64,000 nucleotides of DNA from Bacteroides rodentium JCM 16496. Its GTDB lineage: Bacteria; Bacteroidota; Bacteroidia; Bacteroidales; Bacteroidaceae. Below the pieces are notes generated by a model. That model saw only the letters and a program-made list of their open reading frames with translations. It made no database searches and was not told the DNA's origin. The translations under genes were made by a program, and so were the position numbers. Shown here piece after piece: positions 19,540 through 28,578 of this stretch. Every line of letters starts with the position of its first letter. Position 1 is the first letter of the stretch. The stretch lies in the NCBI RefSeq assembly GCF_000614125.1, contig NZ_BAKJ01000003.1, positions 124,001-188,000 on the forward strand, written 5' to 3'.

Positions 19540-20841
19540 ATGGAAAAGAATATTGAAAAACAGAACACTAAACGGCGCAGCACTTTTGCCGTGCTGTTTT
19601 ATATCAACCGTACGAAAGTGCGCAAGGACGGGATGTGCCAGCTATTGTGCAAGGTGAGCATTGATGCAGAATGGGCACAGATAGGAACCAAGGTTTCGGT
19701 CAATCCTGCCATCTGGAATCCGGAGAAAGGGCGTGCTGACGGAAGAAGCGAGAATGCCGTTACAGTAAACCGCGCCATAAATGACCTGACAAGCGAGATT
19801 GCCGGACATTATGAGCGGATAAAAAACAGCCTGGGTTTCATCACGGCGGAACTGGTCAAGAATGCAGTCAAGGGTATCGGACAGAAACCGCTTACCCTGC
19901 TGGCTCTCTTCAGGGAGCATAATGAGGAATTCAAGAAACGTGTCGGGATAGACCGCATACAGGAGACATACGACTCCTATCTGCGTTCCTACAAGCATCT
20001 TTCCGCTTTCGTCCGGGAAAAGAGAGGTGTGGAGGATGTAACGTTACGAAGCCTTGACCGGGTGTTTTATGACGATTTCGAGGTATTCCTGCGTACAGTC
20101 CGCAACCTGAAGCCCAAAAGCGTGCATGAGCACCTGTACCGCTTGAAGAAACTCACGATGCGTGCGGTCAGCCAAGGAACATTGCGCCGCGATCCATATT
20201 GCCGCCTGCATCCCGAACTGCCCAAAAGGAAGAGCCGCCACATGAAACTGGAGGATCTCAAGACATTGATGACTACGCCGGTGAAAAAGCCGCAACTGCA
20301 ATTCGTACGGGATATGTTCATCTTTTCGACGTTCACCGGACTGGCATATGCGGATTTGAAGAAGCTGTCAGTAAATGATATTACGCAGGCGAAGGATGGC
20401 ATATGGTGGATTCATATCCACCGGCAAAAGACCGACACGCTTTCCTCTGTCCGCCTGTTGGATATTCCACTCCAAATCATAGAGAAATACCGCAACCTAA
20501 GAACCGGGGACAGAGTTTTCAATATTTATACCCGCAGATATTTTATCCAGCTGACGAGAGAATTAGGCCGGGTATATGGATTTGATTTGACCTTCCACCA
20601 GGCCCGGCATAATTACGGAACCCACATCACTCTTTCGCTCGGTGTTCCGATAGAGACGGTAAGCCGCATGATGGGACATACCTCCATTTCCACCACGCAG
20701 ATTTACGCGCAGGTCACGGACACGAAAGTGGATGAGGACATGAAACGGCTGAGAGCCACTGGTTTCGAAAACAGGATTGCTTTGTGTGAAGAGGATTTCC
20801 CTACAAAGAAAAAACGAAACAAGAAAGCGCAAACCGTATGA
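19540..20841 (+). CDS. Tyrosine recombinase, CTnDOT-type integrase (second of a tandem pair)
   Basis: A 433-residue recombinase related to its neighbour: N-terminal arm-binding domain, SAM-like core domain (TLLALFREHNEEFKKRVG), and catalytic domain with FHQARHNYGTH, MMGHTSISTTQIYAQV and the Tyr nucleophile. The first catalytic Arg position reads TFTGLAYADLKKL, again without Arg. The C-terminal tail is Lys/Arg-rich (PTKKKRNKKAQ). Paired integrases of this sort are found on several Bacteroides integrative elements and may act together. The gene ends 10 bases before a strong bidirectional terminator. Confidence 0.92.
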   Translation: MEKNIEKQNTKRRSTFAVLFYINRTKVRKDGMCQLLCKVSIDAEWAQIGTKVSVNPAIWNPEKGRADGRSENAVTVNRAINDLTSEIAGHYERIKNSLGFITAELVKNAVKGIGQKPLTLLALFREHNEEFKKRVGIDRIQETYDSYLRSYKHLSAFVREKRGVEDVTLRSLDRVFYDDFEVFLRTVRNLKPKSVHEHLYRLKKLTMRAVSQGTLRRDPYCRLHPELPKRKSRHMKLEDLKTLMTTPVKKPQLQFVRDMFIFSTFTGLAYADLKKLSVNDITQAKDGIWWIHIHRQKTDTLSSVRLLDIPLQIIEKYRNLRTGDRVFNIYTRRYFIQLTRELGRVYGFDLTFHQARHNYGTHITLSLGVPIETVSRMMGHTSISTTQIYAQVTDTKVDEDMKRLRATGFENRIALCEEDFPTKKKRNKKAQTV

Positions 20842-20850
20842 AACAAGAAA

Positions 20851-20891
20851 GCGGAGAAACGACCTGCCCGAGCCGCAGGCTGTTTCTCCGC
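20851..20891. terminator. Bidirectional terminator between integrase and excisionase-like genes
   Basis: GCGGAGAAAC (20851-20860) pairs with GTTTCTCCGC (20882-20891), with a further inner CTGC/GCAG pairing. It lies between the rightward integrase gene and the convergent leftward helix-turn-helix gene, so it could end transcription from both sides. No long T-tract is present. Confidence 0.7.
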
Positions 20892-20911
20892 ACTTGATTA
20901 ATGAGGAAGGG

Positions 20912-21223
20912 CTATACCCAGCGTTGTTCCTCCCGGCATCTCTTGTAGGCATCGTCCAGAATCTTCATGATATCGGACTCTTTGTAAAGAGCCTTCCCCT
21001 GAACCATGTAGTAAGGGATCACACCGAATGCACGGTATTCCTGCAATGTGCGCCTGCTTACCCGCAGGACTTTGGAAAGTTCCTCGTCCGTAAGGAAACG
21101 TTCACCATTGAAAAGGGATCTCGGCATATCCTCCATCGCTGAGAGCATCTTCTCCATTTTCTCCAACCCATGGAACATAACGTCTATGCGCGGGTCTTTC
21201 TTGTCTATAAAATGATAGCTCAT
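20912..21223 (-). CDS. Excisionase-like helix-turn-helix protein
   Basis: 103 residues from the ATG at 21221-21223. A helical N-terminal region (FHGLEKMEKMLSAMEDM) is followed by a MerR/excisionase-type winged helix: FLTDEELSKVLRVSRRTLQEYR, then GVIPYYMVQGKALYKESDI. This family is common beside integrases on Bacteroides mobile elements and helps control excision. The start overlaps the upstream HTH gene stop by four bases (ATGA), so the two are translationally coupled. Confidence 0.8.
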   Translation of the reverse strand: MSYHFIDKKDPRIDVMFHGLEKMEKMLSAMEDMPRSLFNGERFLTDEELSKVLRVSRRTLQEYRAFGVIPYYMVQGKALYKESDIMKILDDAYKRCREEQRWV

Positions 21224-21516
21224 AATTTGCTCTTTATTAAAGGGTGATAACTCAATTCCAACAATCTCTGTATATCTTCCGGCTTGTAGAAGAGTTTGTT
21301 CTTGATACGGCTGAAAGGCAGTAAGCCTTTGGCCCGGTACGCCTGAAGGGTCTTTTTGTTGATGCGAAGCACATCGCACACCTCCTGGTTGTCCAGCCAG
21401 TTTTTCAGGCCGAGGTCTTTAACCGGACGGCATATCCGTGTCACCCGTTCCTCGAACTCGCAAAAGCGGACACGCAGTTCTTCAAAAGTCTGTTTGTCAA
21501 TACATATAAGTTCCAT
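21220..21516 (-). CDS. Excisionase-like helix-turn-helix protein
   Basis: 98 residues from the ATG at 21514-21516. The C-terminal half carries the DNA-binding fold WLDNQEVCDVLRINKKTLQAYR and GLLPFSRIKNKLFYKPEDIQ. The N-terminal part is a short helix rich in Glu and Arg. A longer reading upstream exists, but it runs into the next gene, so the shorter start is preferred. It is the middle gene of three tandem paralogues. Confidence 0.78.
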   Translation of the reverse strand: MELICIDKQTFEELRVRFCEFEERVTRICRPVKDLGLKNWLDNQEVCDVLRINKKTLQAYRAKGLLPFSRIKNKLFYKPEDIQRLLELSYHPLIKSKL

Positions 21517-21535
21517 AATTCTTGTTCCGTTTAAT

Positions 21536-21853
21536 TTAAACATTTGTCTGGTGTCTGAATCTCGTCGGCAATGACTTGCCCTTCTGATTGAGGAAAGCCT
21601 CCACTTCGGATGCCTTGTAGTAGGTTCTCCCGTCAATCATGTAATAGGTCACGAGTTTCTTTTGCCGGTAACGCGCCAGCGTGCGCTTGGTGATGCCGAG
21701 CAGCTGGCACAGGTCATAGTTGTCCAAGAGCGTGTCGCCGTCCAAACAATCCTTCAGCTTGTTCATACGTTCCAATGTCTGCTCTATCTTGTCGAACCGT
21801 TCCATGATTTGGGTGAACATCCCATGGGCGGTCTCACTGTTTATCTGTAACAT
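21536..21853 (-). CDS. Excisionase-like helix-turn-helix protein
   Basis: 105 residues, first of the three tandem HTH genes. The N-terminal helix MFTQIMERFDKIEQTLERM resembles a short coiled coil and may mediate dimerisation. The winged helix follows (YDLCQLLGITKRTLARYRQ, then VTYYMIDGRTYYKASEVEAF). Likely a regulator of excision or of the downstream genes. The three HTH proteins differ clearly from one another, so they are not a recent duplication. Confidence 0.78.
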   Translation of the reverse strand: MLQINSETAHGMFTQIMERFDKIEQTLERMNKLKDCLDGDTLLDNYDLCQLLGITKRTLARYRQKKLVTYYMIDGRTYYKASEVEAFLNQKGKSLPTRFRHQTNV

Positions 21854-22069
21854 GACTAATCTGTTTTAGTGTAAATAATCGTTTGCTTACACCTTGTTGC
21901 GCAACAGGTTATATCATATTATAAGACCAACGGCGTGCCAATGGCACCGATAGACACCAAAAAACACCGATATAGCATTGTATATCAATGGAATAAAATT
22001 TCAATGATGTGAAAATGTCGATTCCAAGAATCTTGCAAAATGCGAGATTCCTTTGCAGGATGCAATGGA

Positions 22070-22486
22070 CTATCGCGAGGATTTGCGGTAAATGATACGG
22101 GTAATCCCGTTTTTAAAAGTTTTAGACCGATAGAGTTCCCAGCGGTTGGCAGGGAGCTGTTGCAGGCAGGCGATGCCTTTCCCATATGTCAGGGGAAGGA
22201 TATAAATCACAATTTCGTCGATAAGGTGGTAGATGGTCAGCCCATGCAGCAAACCGAGGCTTTCCTTGCCGTATATCTCTGCCGTGTAGATGAACGAGGC
22301 ATTTTTTTCGCCCTTCTCACAAATCAAATCCAGCATGGGATAGCCAGGGAATAGCGTGAAGGTGCTCCTCTCGTGCCAGAATGGGAAACCTTGCCGTTCC
22401 GTCCTGATCCATTGCAACAGTTCCTCATCCTTGTCAGGAAGATAACCGTCCAATGTCACCGCGGTTATGATTTGTATTGTTGCCAT
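22070..22486 (-). CDS. RibD C-terminal/dihydrofolate-reductase-like protein
   Basis: A 138-residue protein with the fold signs of the RibD C-terminal reductase: IQIITAVTLDGYLPD at the start, LLQWIRTERQ, and LIDEIVIYILPLTYGKGIA near the end. Enzymes of this fold reduce pterin or pyrimidine substrates with NADPH. The protein is shorter than typical RibD-C (about 180-200 residues) and lacks some of the central helix-strand region, so its activity is uncertain. Homologues are carried beside rteA/rteB on Bacteroides conjugative elements. Confidence 0.7.
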   Translation of the reverse strand: MATIQIITAVTLDGYLPDKDEELLQWIRTERQGFPFWHERSTFTLFPGYPMLDLICEKGEKNASFIYTAEIYGKESLGLLHGLTIYHLIDEIVIYILPLTYGKGIACLQQLPANRWELYRSKTFKNGITRIIYRKSSR

Positions 22487-22532
22487 ACCTCTATCTGTAT
22501 ACCAAAATTAAAAGCGTGAAACTCACGCACTA

Positions 22533-22650
22533 TCAGGTAGAGGCTCTGGTAAGCCCATTGTAGAATCATGCATGAGCTCACGCTATAAGGCATAGCACAA
22601 GCTACACGCAATAATCTCTACAATTTGAAATTTACCAGATTTCTACCTGA
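22533..22650. repeat. Large imperfect inverted repeat ahead of the reductase gene
   Basis: The left arm (22533-22564) and right arm (22617-22650) pair in three blocks: TCAGGTAG(A) with TCTACCTGA, CTGGTAA with TTACCAG, and TTGTAGA with TCTACAA. They are separated by a 52-base loop. A small hairpin, GCGTGA/TCACGC, flanks it at 22514-22528. The region 22487-22786 has no coding sequence. The repeat could be a structured leader or an operator for the element's regulators. Confidence 0.65.
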
Positions 22651-22786
22651 GATCTCTTGCGACTTGTATGTATATAATCAGCGGAAGTTTTACGCCCCCG
22701 CCGTTATCTTCTATGTTTAAACCGGACACGGTTCTATGAACCCTCCAATCTTTTGCAAATGTACGAATTATCGTTCATATTGAAAA

Positions 22787-24103
22787 TTATTTTATTCCGT
22801 ATTTCTTCATCTTGCGGTACAAGGTCGCCGGATTTATTCCCAGTAGCCGTGCCGACTGTTCACGGTGTCCGTTACACGCTTGTAGGGCGTTAATGATGGA
22901 TTCTTTCTCTGCGTTCTCATCTTTCAATGGTAATACAACAGGAGCAATTCCCTCATTCGTATGCTCTGTCTGACCGCCTATATTCAAATCCGATAATTCC
23001 AGTAACGGGATTTCTGCAAGCAGCACGGCTCTCTTTACCATGTTCTGCAACTCCCTGACATTGCCCGGCCAGGAATAGGAGCGCAGGCGGTATATGGCAT
23101 CGTCGGAAAAACCACGTGTGTCCCGTTTGAGTTCTTTCGAGAAGCGTTTACGGAAAAATTCGGCTAAAGGCAGGATGTCGCCCGGACATTCTGCCAGAGA
23201 GGGTTGCCGTATCTCGAACTCGCAAAGGCGGTGGTAGAGGTCTTCCCGAAATCTCCCTTCATTAATCGCCCGTTCCATGTTTTCATTCGTGGCGGCTACT
23301 ATTCTTACGTCCGCAATCTTTTCTTTTTGACCGCCTATAGGCATATAGATGTTCTCCTGCAATACCCGTAGCAGCATGGACTGTATCTCGAACGACATCG
23401 TTCCGATTTCGTCCAGAAACAACGTACCGCCTTTTGCCATGTCGAAGAAACCGGGCTTGCCCGTGTCCGCACCCGTGAAAGCCCCTTTCTCGTGCCCGAA
23501 CAGCATGGAGGGGGCAAGATCACGTGGCAGGATGCTACAGTTGACCGCCACGAACGGCATTCCCACACGCCCGCTGTTCTCGTGGATGCTTTGGGCCACG
23601 GACTCCTTGCCCGTCCCGTTGGCACCGAGTATAAGCACAGACATGTCCGAGGGGGCGACCAGCCTCGCGTACCTTTCCACCTCAAGTATTTTGGGGCAGG
23701 TACGCTTGAACAGGTCTTTCGGTTTCGTGCGGACAGTCGCGAGCGGACGGAATATCTCTTCTGCCAGTTCAAGCAGGTGTTCCCGGTGTACCGGCTTGGG
23801 CAGGTAGTCCTTCGCTCCCAATTTGATGGTGCGTACCACGTCCGGTACCGACACGTATTCCGTGGTTATGATGAAAGGTATGTCCCTTTTCTCCTTTTTA
23901 AGCCATTCCAGCAGGGAGATGCCGTTGCCTTCCGGCAGCCGGACATCAGACAGGATCAGATCGAATTGGTGCTTGCGTATCAACGCACGGGCTGCCGGTT
24001 CGTTCATGGCCGTCATCGCATCGTACCCGGCCTGCTCGAACCAGTCCTTCTGTCGCTGCGAAAGACTTACATTGTCTTCAACTATCAGTATTTTCCGTTT
24101 CAT
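22787..24103 (-). CDS. rteB: RteB-like sigma-54-dependent response regulator
   Basis: 438 residues in three NtrC-type parts. The receiver (residues 1-120) has LILSDVRLPEG with the phospho-acceptor Asp and a later conserved Lys in KLGAKDYLPKP. The AAA+ domain has Walker A GANGTGKES, the sigma-54 contact loop GAFTGADTG, and Walker B GGTLFLDEIG. The Fis-type helix-turn-helix is near the C-terminus (REQSARLLGINPATLYRKM). It overlaps the partner kinase gene by 26 bases. In CTnDOT the RteA/RteB pair switches on excision and mobilisation genes, so this is probably the same circuit. The frame is complete. Confidence 0.92.
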   Translation of the reverse strand: MKRKILIVEDNVSLSQRQKDWFEQAGYDAMTAMNEPAARALIRKHQFDLILSDVRLPEGNGISLLEWLKKEKRDIPFIITTEYVSVPDVVRTIKLGAKDYLPKPVHREHLLELAEEIFRPLATVRTKPKDLFKRTCPKILEVERYARLVAPSDMSVLILGANGTGKESVAQSIHENSGRVGMPFVAVNCSILPRDLAPSMLFGHEKGAFTGADTGKPGFFDMAKGGTLFLDEIGTMSFEIQSMLLRVLQENIYMPIGGQKEKIADVRIVAATNENMERAINEGRFREDLYHRLCEFEIRQPSLAECPGDILPLAEFFRKRFSKELKRDTRGFSDDAIYRLRSYSWPGNVRELQNMVKRAVLLAEIPLLELSDLNIGGQTEHTNEGIAPVVLPLKDENAEKESIINALQACNGHREQSARLLGINPATLYRKMKKYGIK

Positions 24104-26416
24104 GGGCTATTTTGTTTATGGTGTTCTCCGCTTCCGTTACCAGCATGGAGATATGTTTTATAATCCGTCTCGTGTATTCTTCAATGACATCCTTACCGGC
24201 TGTCTCGTCTTTCAGCACTTCCCGGAAATCGTAAAACGGACCGTAGGACTGCAACAGTTCCAATGAGGGCTGTATTTTGTGGGCGATTTCCCGTAATCCG
24301 GCTCTGTCTCCGGCTCCCATGGCAGACCGGAGATCCTTTATATCCCGGTTGGATTGAGAAATGAACGTCCGGAGCAGTTTCCGCTTGTCCCGGACATCCG
24401 CCGTGAATGTGTCGAAATCGGGAACGCAGGGTTCTTCCGGTTCTGTATGGGATATAACAGCGGATATGGTATTCAGCAGTTCGTTCATCGAAAAAGGCTT
24501 GTAAACGCAGTCGGCAAAGCCGCTGCCGGTGAACGCCTCCTTTTCCCGGTCGCCTCTTGCCGTCATGGCTATGACAGGAATCGTGCGTGAATTGCCGATA
24601 TTGGAATTACGCAGCAAAGCCAATATCTCGAAGCCGTTGGTTCCCGGCATCTGTATGTCTGACAGTAGCAGGTCGTAATCCTGCTTGCGCATCTCCTTCA
24701 CGAGTTCCTTGGCGTTGGAACAGGCGGTACAGGACACACCGTTACGCTCCAGCATCTCCTTGACGATTTCCAGTTGCAGACGGTCGTTGTCGATGACAAG
24801 GACGCTTTGGGGCAACGGGAATGTTGTCCGCAATGCCGATGCCTCGTGTTCTATCCTTTCATCGGAAACCGGCAATGGCAACAATACCCGGAAAGTGCTT
24901 CCATGCCCGGGTTCGCTTTCGACATCTATTTTTCCACCTAAAAGATTGACCAACCTTGCGTGATAGGGAGTCCAAGCCCGAAGCCGTCGGCGTTCATTTC
25001 CGAGACCAGACGTTCGAACGGGCGGAATATGCGTGAAAGGGTATCTTCGTCCATACCTATGCCTGTGTCCTTTATCTCCAAAGAGAGATTTCCGTCTTTG
25101 TAGGCGGCATTGAAACGTATCGTTCCGCTATCCGTGAACTTGACTGCATTCGCCAGCAGGTTGTCTATGATTTGTGCGATACGGTCTATGTCACCGTGAA
25201 GCACGACATCCGTATCCTTGAAATCGCAAAGAAAAAGGATGCCTTTATTGTTCACCACATTGGAAAAGCCGGTGGCTATACGCTCCAACCAATCGTTCAG
25301 GCTGAATGGTACGTTGTTGCATGTCTCCTTGGACTCGTTAAGACGGTACACGTCCAGCAGATTGTTCAAAAGGTGCAGGATATGCCTGCAAACGATTCTG
25401 ATATTGGTCAGGTGATGGTTTCGCCTTTTCCTATCACGGATATCCGCCGCCAGTTCCGCGCTGCCGTTGATGATATTCAGCGGGGCGCGTATATCGTGCG
25501 AGATGGTAAGGATGATATTCTTGCGTGTTTCCAGCAGTTCATTGTTCTTGTCTATGATACCTTTCATCTTGTCCCTGAGCCTTACATCCCATTTCAGATG
25601 CTTGTGGATAATCAGGTACGAGAATACCAGCAGGACGATTGCCGCGACTATCAGCCCCGTGATGATGGAGGTGGAGTAATTGTGCGCTTGCGCAATATAT
25701 CGTTCTCTGTCTTGGAAGGCGGCTTGTGCGTGATTGTTGATGCTTCCGAGCAAGGCGAAGAGTTTCCGGTTCAAATCCTTGTTACGGACACGCAGGCTGT
25801 CGGTGTAGCCCTCCATATTGCGTATTCTCTCCGTTTGCAAGGCGATAAGCTGTTCGTTCAGAGAGCGGAGCCTGTTGGGAGACGCGGGCACTTCCACAGT
25901 TTCCTTGCCGCCAAACAGTCCTGCGATGCCTTTCTTCTTTCGCATGACGGTACGTGGTTGTATCGCTTGCCGGGCAGCTTCGGACAGATGATTGACAAGC
26001 AAGCTGTCGGCTTTGTCTTGCCGATGGAACACCTGCATGATTTGGTACAGGTGCCCCTCCTTGCTTGACAGCAATCCCCGAAGCGTGTCTATCTGAGTGG
26101 TATCTACCATGTTGTCGCTGCCTATTTTCAAGACTTGTAGCAGGGAATCCACTCTCAACCGCCTCGTTTGGTAGGCACGGTAGTCCTCCTCCTCCCAAGC
26201 GATAACACTCTCGCCTAATGAGGCCAGAACTGTTATATTGCGGTGTATCTCGGATAGCTCACCCCGCACCTGGCGGATTTCTACGATGTCGGCCTCCAGT
26301 TCCCGGAGCCTCGCGCGTTCATGGAAAAGAATGGCGGCCATGCTGATGATAACAGCCATTAAAACCAGATATCCGAAAAGGATTTTCGCTTGTAGGGACA
26401 CACTTTTTGTTATCAT
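24078..26416 (-). CDS. rteA: RteA-like hybrid sensor histidine kinase (one apparent frameshift)
   Basis: A membrane sensor of about 780 residues. It has an N-terminal helix (AKILFGYLVLMAVIISMAAI), an extracytoplasmic helical sensor to about residue 245, and a second membrane helix (SIITGLIVAAIVLLVFSYLI). The HisKA domain has SHDIRAPLN with the phosphorylated His. The ATPase has NAVKFTDSG and DTGIGMDED. After the break comes a receiver with LLLSDIQMPG, and then an Hpt-like segment (REIAHKIQPSLELL). One T is missing near 24952; restoring it gives GLVNLLGGKID and joins the ATPase. The ATG at 26416 is preferred to an upstream TTG at 26425. It forms the phosphorelay with rteB. Confidence 0.88.
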
Positions 26417-26459
26417 TAATATCAACTATTTATCCAGATTCAGTGTTTCCGAAATAATG

Positions 26460-27019
26460 TTTTAGTCACTCTCGTCCGAGTTCCCGGTTTAGCGAGTGGA
26501 GGGTATCCGTATCGGGCGGCAAATGTACGGCTTCCTTTGCCCAGAGCCACCCGGGAAGGCCTTTTTTCTTACGGGGTGACTGTACGGAGACGGGTTGCCT
26601 GTTGCACGGAGATGGGCAGGCGTTTCAGCAAAAGATCATCGGTACTATCCTGTTGCTGAGACAACCGCATGCTCTGGTATAGGTGGCCTCCTTGCTTGCC
26701 TGCAGGCCTCGGAGCATATCGATATGCCCTTTACGGACAAATTCCGTACCATGCATCGTCCACAACAGGGAGTCTGTACGCAGGCAGAGTTCCCTGTATT
26801 CGACCAGATACTCTTCCGTCCAGAAGATGGCTGTCCACCGTGAAAGGCGAGAACGGAAATCAGGTGGAGGATAGTATTTCCATCACGCTGTATCTGACGA
26901 ATAGTTACGGCTTCAGTCTTGATAGCTTCTACCCGGTTACGCTCATGAAACAAAACGGCGACCATACTTGTTATGATCGCCATCAAGATGATGTATCCGA
27001 AAAAGATTTTATGTTGCAA
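26460..27019 (-). pseudogene. Decayed second RteA-like sensor N-terminus
   Basis: Just upstream of the complete rteA lies a fragment starting KIFFGYIILMAIITSM, which aligns with the rteA N-terminus (KILFGYLVLMAVIISM), including the following FHER segment. The match continues through several frames (MLRGLQASKEA against rteA TLRGLLSSKEG, and a KKKGLPG-like stretch), then ends before the kinase domain. The frames are broken and a stop interrupts the tail. It looks like a relic of a second, divergent element or a partial tandem duplication. Some frame breaks may be assembly errors, but the truncation is real in this sequence. Confidence 0.75.
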
Positions 27020-27266
27020 AGGTATTTGCCTACTATGTTATCATATATTCTGCATCTATAAACATGGAAAACCATGCCCCCGACCAATGAAATTCTCCCT
27101 ATAGGTGAAAATCACATATACGAATCGTTTGTAACGACATTGTCTATAAAATTCCTCGCAATATCCGTTTCCATGTTCTCTATCATGCCGTTATACTCGC
27201 CATTGATTATATTCCACCTCTTTTTTACCACTTTGCCCAATCCTTAACCGTCATGCATATTGTCGA

Positions 27267-27947
27267 TTATCCACTCATGTTTTCATCCTCATATATCCTT
27301 ATTTTTTTAAGTTCTTGCGACAATTGGACATACAACACCATGGCTTTTATCAGGTCCAGACTCTCCTTGCAGAACCATGGAAAATCGATACATCTGAAAT
27401 CAATATGGCTCTCTTCCAGTAGATTGAGAAAACGGGTGTCGTCTATCATCCCTTTTAAGGAAACGAACAGGAGAGGTATCCTTTTTCTTCGACAAAAGAA
27501 TAATGCCTTCTGCAGTTCCGCATATGCGATGGCTCGTTCATCCTTGGAGGTGGAATCATTTCTCTTGTCAAAAAAAGACAACTGGACTTTTAATGAATCA
27601 TGCCGTTGGAGGTATTCTGTCAACAGTTTCTGTGCTTCAGGAGAGGTATCATCTCCATACAGTATTATATCACTGTATTGTTTCATATCGGGTATTTGTT
27701 CCGGCTGTACACTCCTTTTTTCCAAAGGCAGCCTTTCATATTCTTTCAATAAATATTGTTTCGTAACTTTCCGAGGATTCTCAACGGAGTAGAATGCATA
27801 TCTGAATACAAACAGAATCCCTTTCTTCTGTACAGATTCTTGTTCCAAGAAAAAAGAGTTCAGACGTATCTTGTTTTCTTGAAGGATATGTTTGGGAATA
27901 TCTTCCTGATAGGTATCGGTCGTGTATTCAAGGACGGTCTTTTTCAT
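27267..27947 (-). CDS. Uncharacterised protein with a resolvase-like C-terminal region
   Basis: A 226-residue protein. The second half weakly resembles the catalytic fold of serine resolvases: a region like AYAELQKALFFCRRKRIPLL, LLEESHIDFRCIDFPW and a trailing helix with acidic residues. That order matches the ARKxxATLIV / LExxVDFVAxD pattern of resolvases. The N-terminal Ser motif of an active recombinase is not evident, so it may be a degenerate or regulatory relative. The N-terminal half is unrecognised. It lies between the rteA remnant and the unusual operon, on the same strand, with about 90 bases to the HPRT gene. Confidence 0.5.
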   Translation of the reverse strand: MKKTVLEYTTDTYQEDIPKHILQENKIRLNSFFLEQESVQKKGILFVFRYAFYSVENPRKVTKQYLLKEYERLPLEKRSVQPEQIPDMKQYSDIILYGDDTSPEAQKLLTEYLQRHDSLKVQLSFFDKRNDSTSKDERAIAYAELQKALFFCRRKRIPLLFVSLKGMIDDTRFLNLLEESHIDFRCIDFPWFCKESLDLIKAMVLYVQLSQELKKIRIYEDENMSG

Positions 27948-28038
27948 TTAGATTACACATGTTTATTTCTAACCAACCTTAATAGTAATGTTATCTATTA
28001 TTGATATTTTGTAATGAGAGGATTTTTTCATTTATTGA

Positions 28039-28578
28039 TTACTTGACTAATTGATATACTGAACTTAAATTCCGGTAATATCCATCTAAATCTAAACCAT
28101 AGCCTACTACAAATTCATCTCCAATCGAAAAGCAAATATATTTGAGTGGGTGATTTTTTTCTTTTAGTTTCTGGGGCTTATACAAAAAAGTAGCTATTTG
28201 TATTGATGTCGGATGATATTTGGACAATTTATTTATAAGAAATCGGGTGGTCAGACCTGATTCGACAATATCTTCCACGATAATGACATGACGATTCGTG
28301 ATATTGACGTCAAGCCCTGATATTTCATCGATATATCCTTTGGATTCCATACCTTGGTACGATTTCAATTTTACAAAAGATATCTCCAACGGAATATCGA
28401 TTTGTTGAATCAAATTCGATGCAAACATAAAACTACCGTTTAAGACAGGAATAAAAATCGGCTTCTTTCCCTGATATTCGGAATTTATCTGTCGGGCAAC
28501 CTCTGAAACCCGTTCCTTTATTTGTTTTGAAGAAATAATTTCCTCAAATATAAAACTGTTAATTTGAATTCTTTTCAT
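28039..28578 (-). CDS. HPRT-like purine phosphoribosyltransferase, last gene of the unknown operon
   Basis: A 179-residue type I phosphoribosyltransferase resembling hypoxanthine phosphoribosyltransferase. The PRPP-binding motif VIIVEDIVESGLTT lies near residue 100. The start region has IPVLNGSFMFASNLI, and the base-binding end has FVVGYGLDLDGYYRNL. It would join PRPP to a purine or related base. Base specificity cannot be assured. The four-base overlap with the dehydrogenase stop shows coupling to the operon. Bacteroides normally carry a housekeeping hpt elsewhere, so this copy is likely specialised. Confidence 0.83.
   Translation of the reverse strand: MKRIQINSFIFEEIISSKQIKERVSEVARQINSEYQGKKPIFIPVLNGSFMFASNLIQQIDIPLEISFVKLKSYQGMESKGYIDEISGLDVNITNRHVIIVEDIVESGLTTRFLINKLSKYHPTSIQIATFLYKPQKLKEKNHPLKYICFSIGDEFVVGYGLDLDGYYRNLSSVYQLVK

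Noticed and set aside
25172..26068. Plus-strand frame of 298 codons opposite rteA
   Set aside because: Antisense to conserved histidine kinase motifs; no recognisable product.
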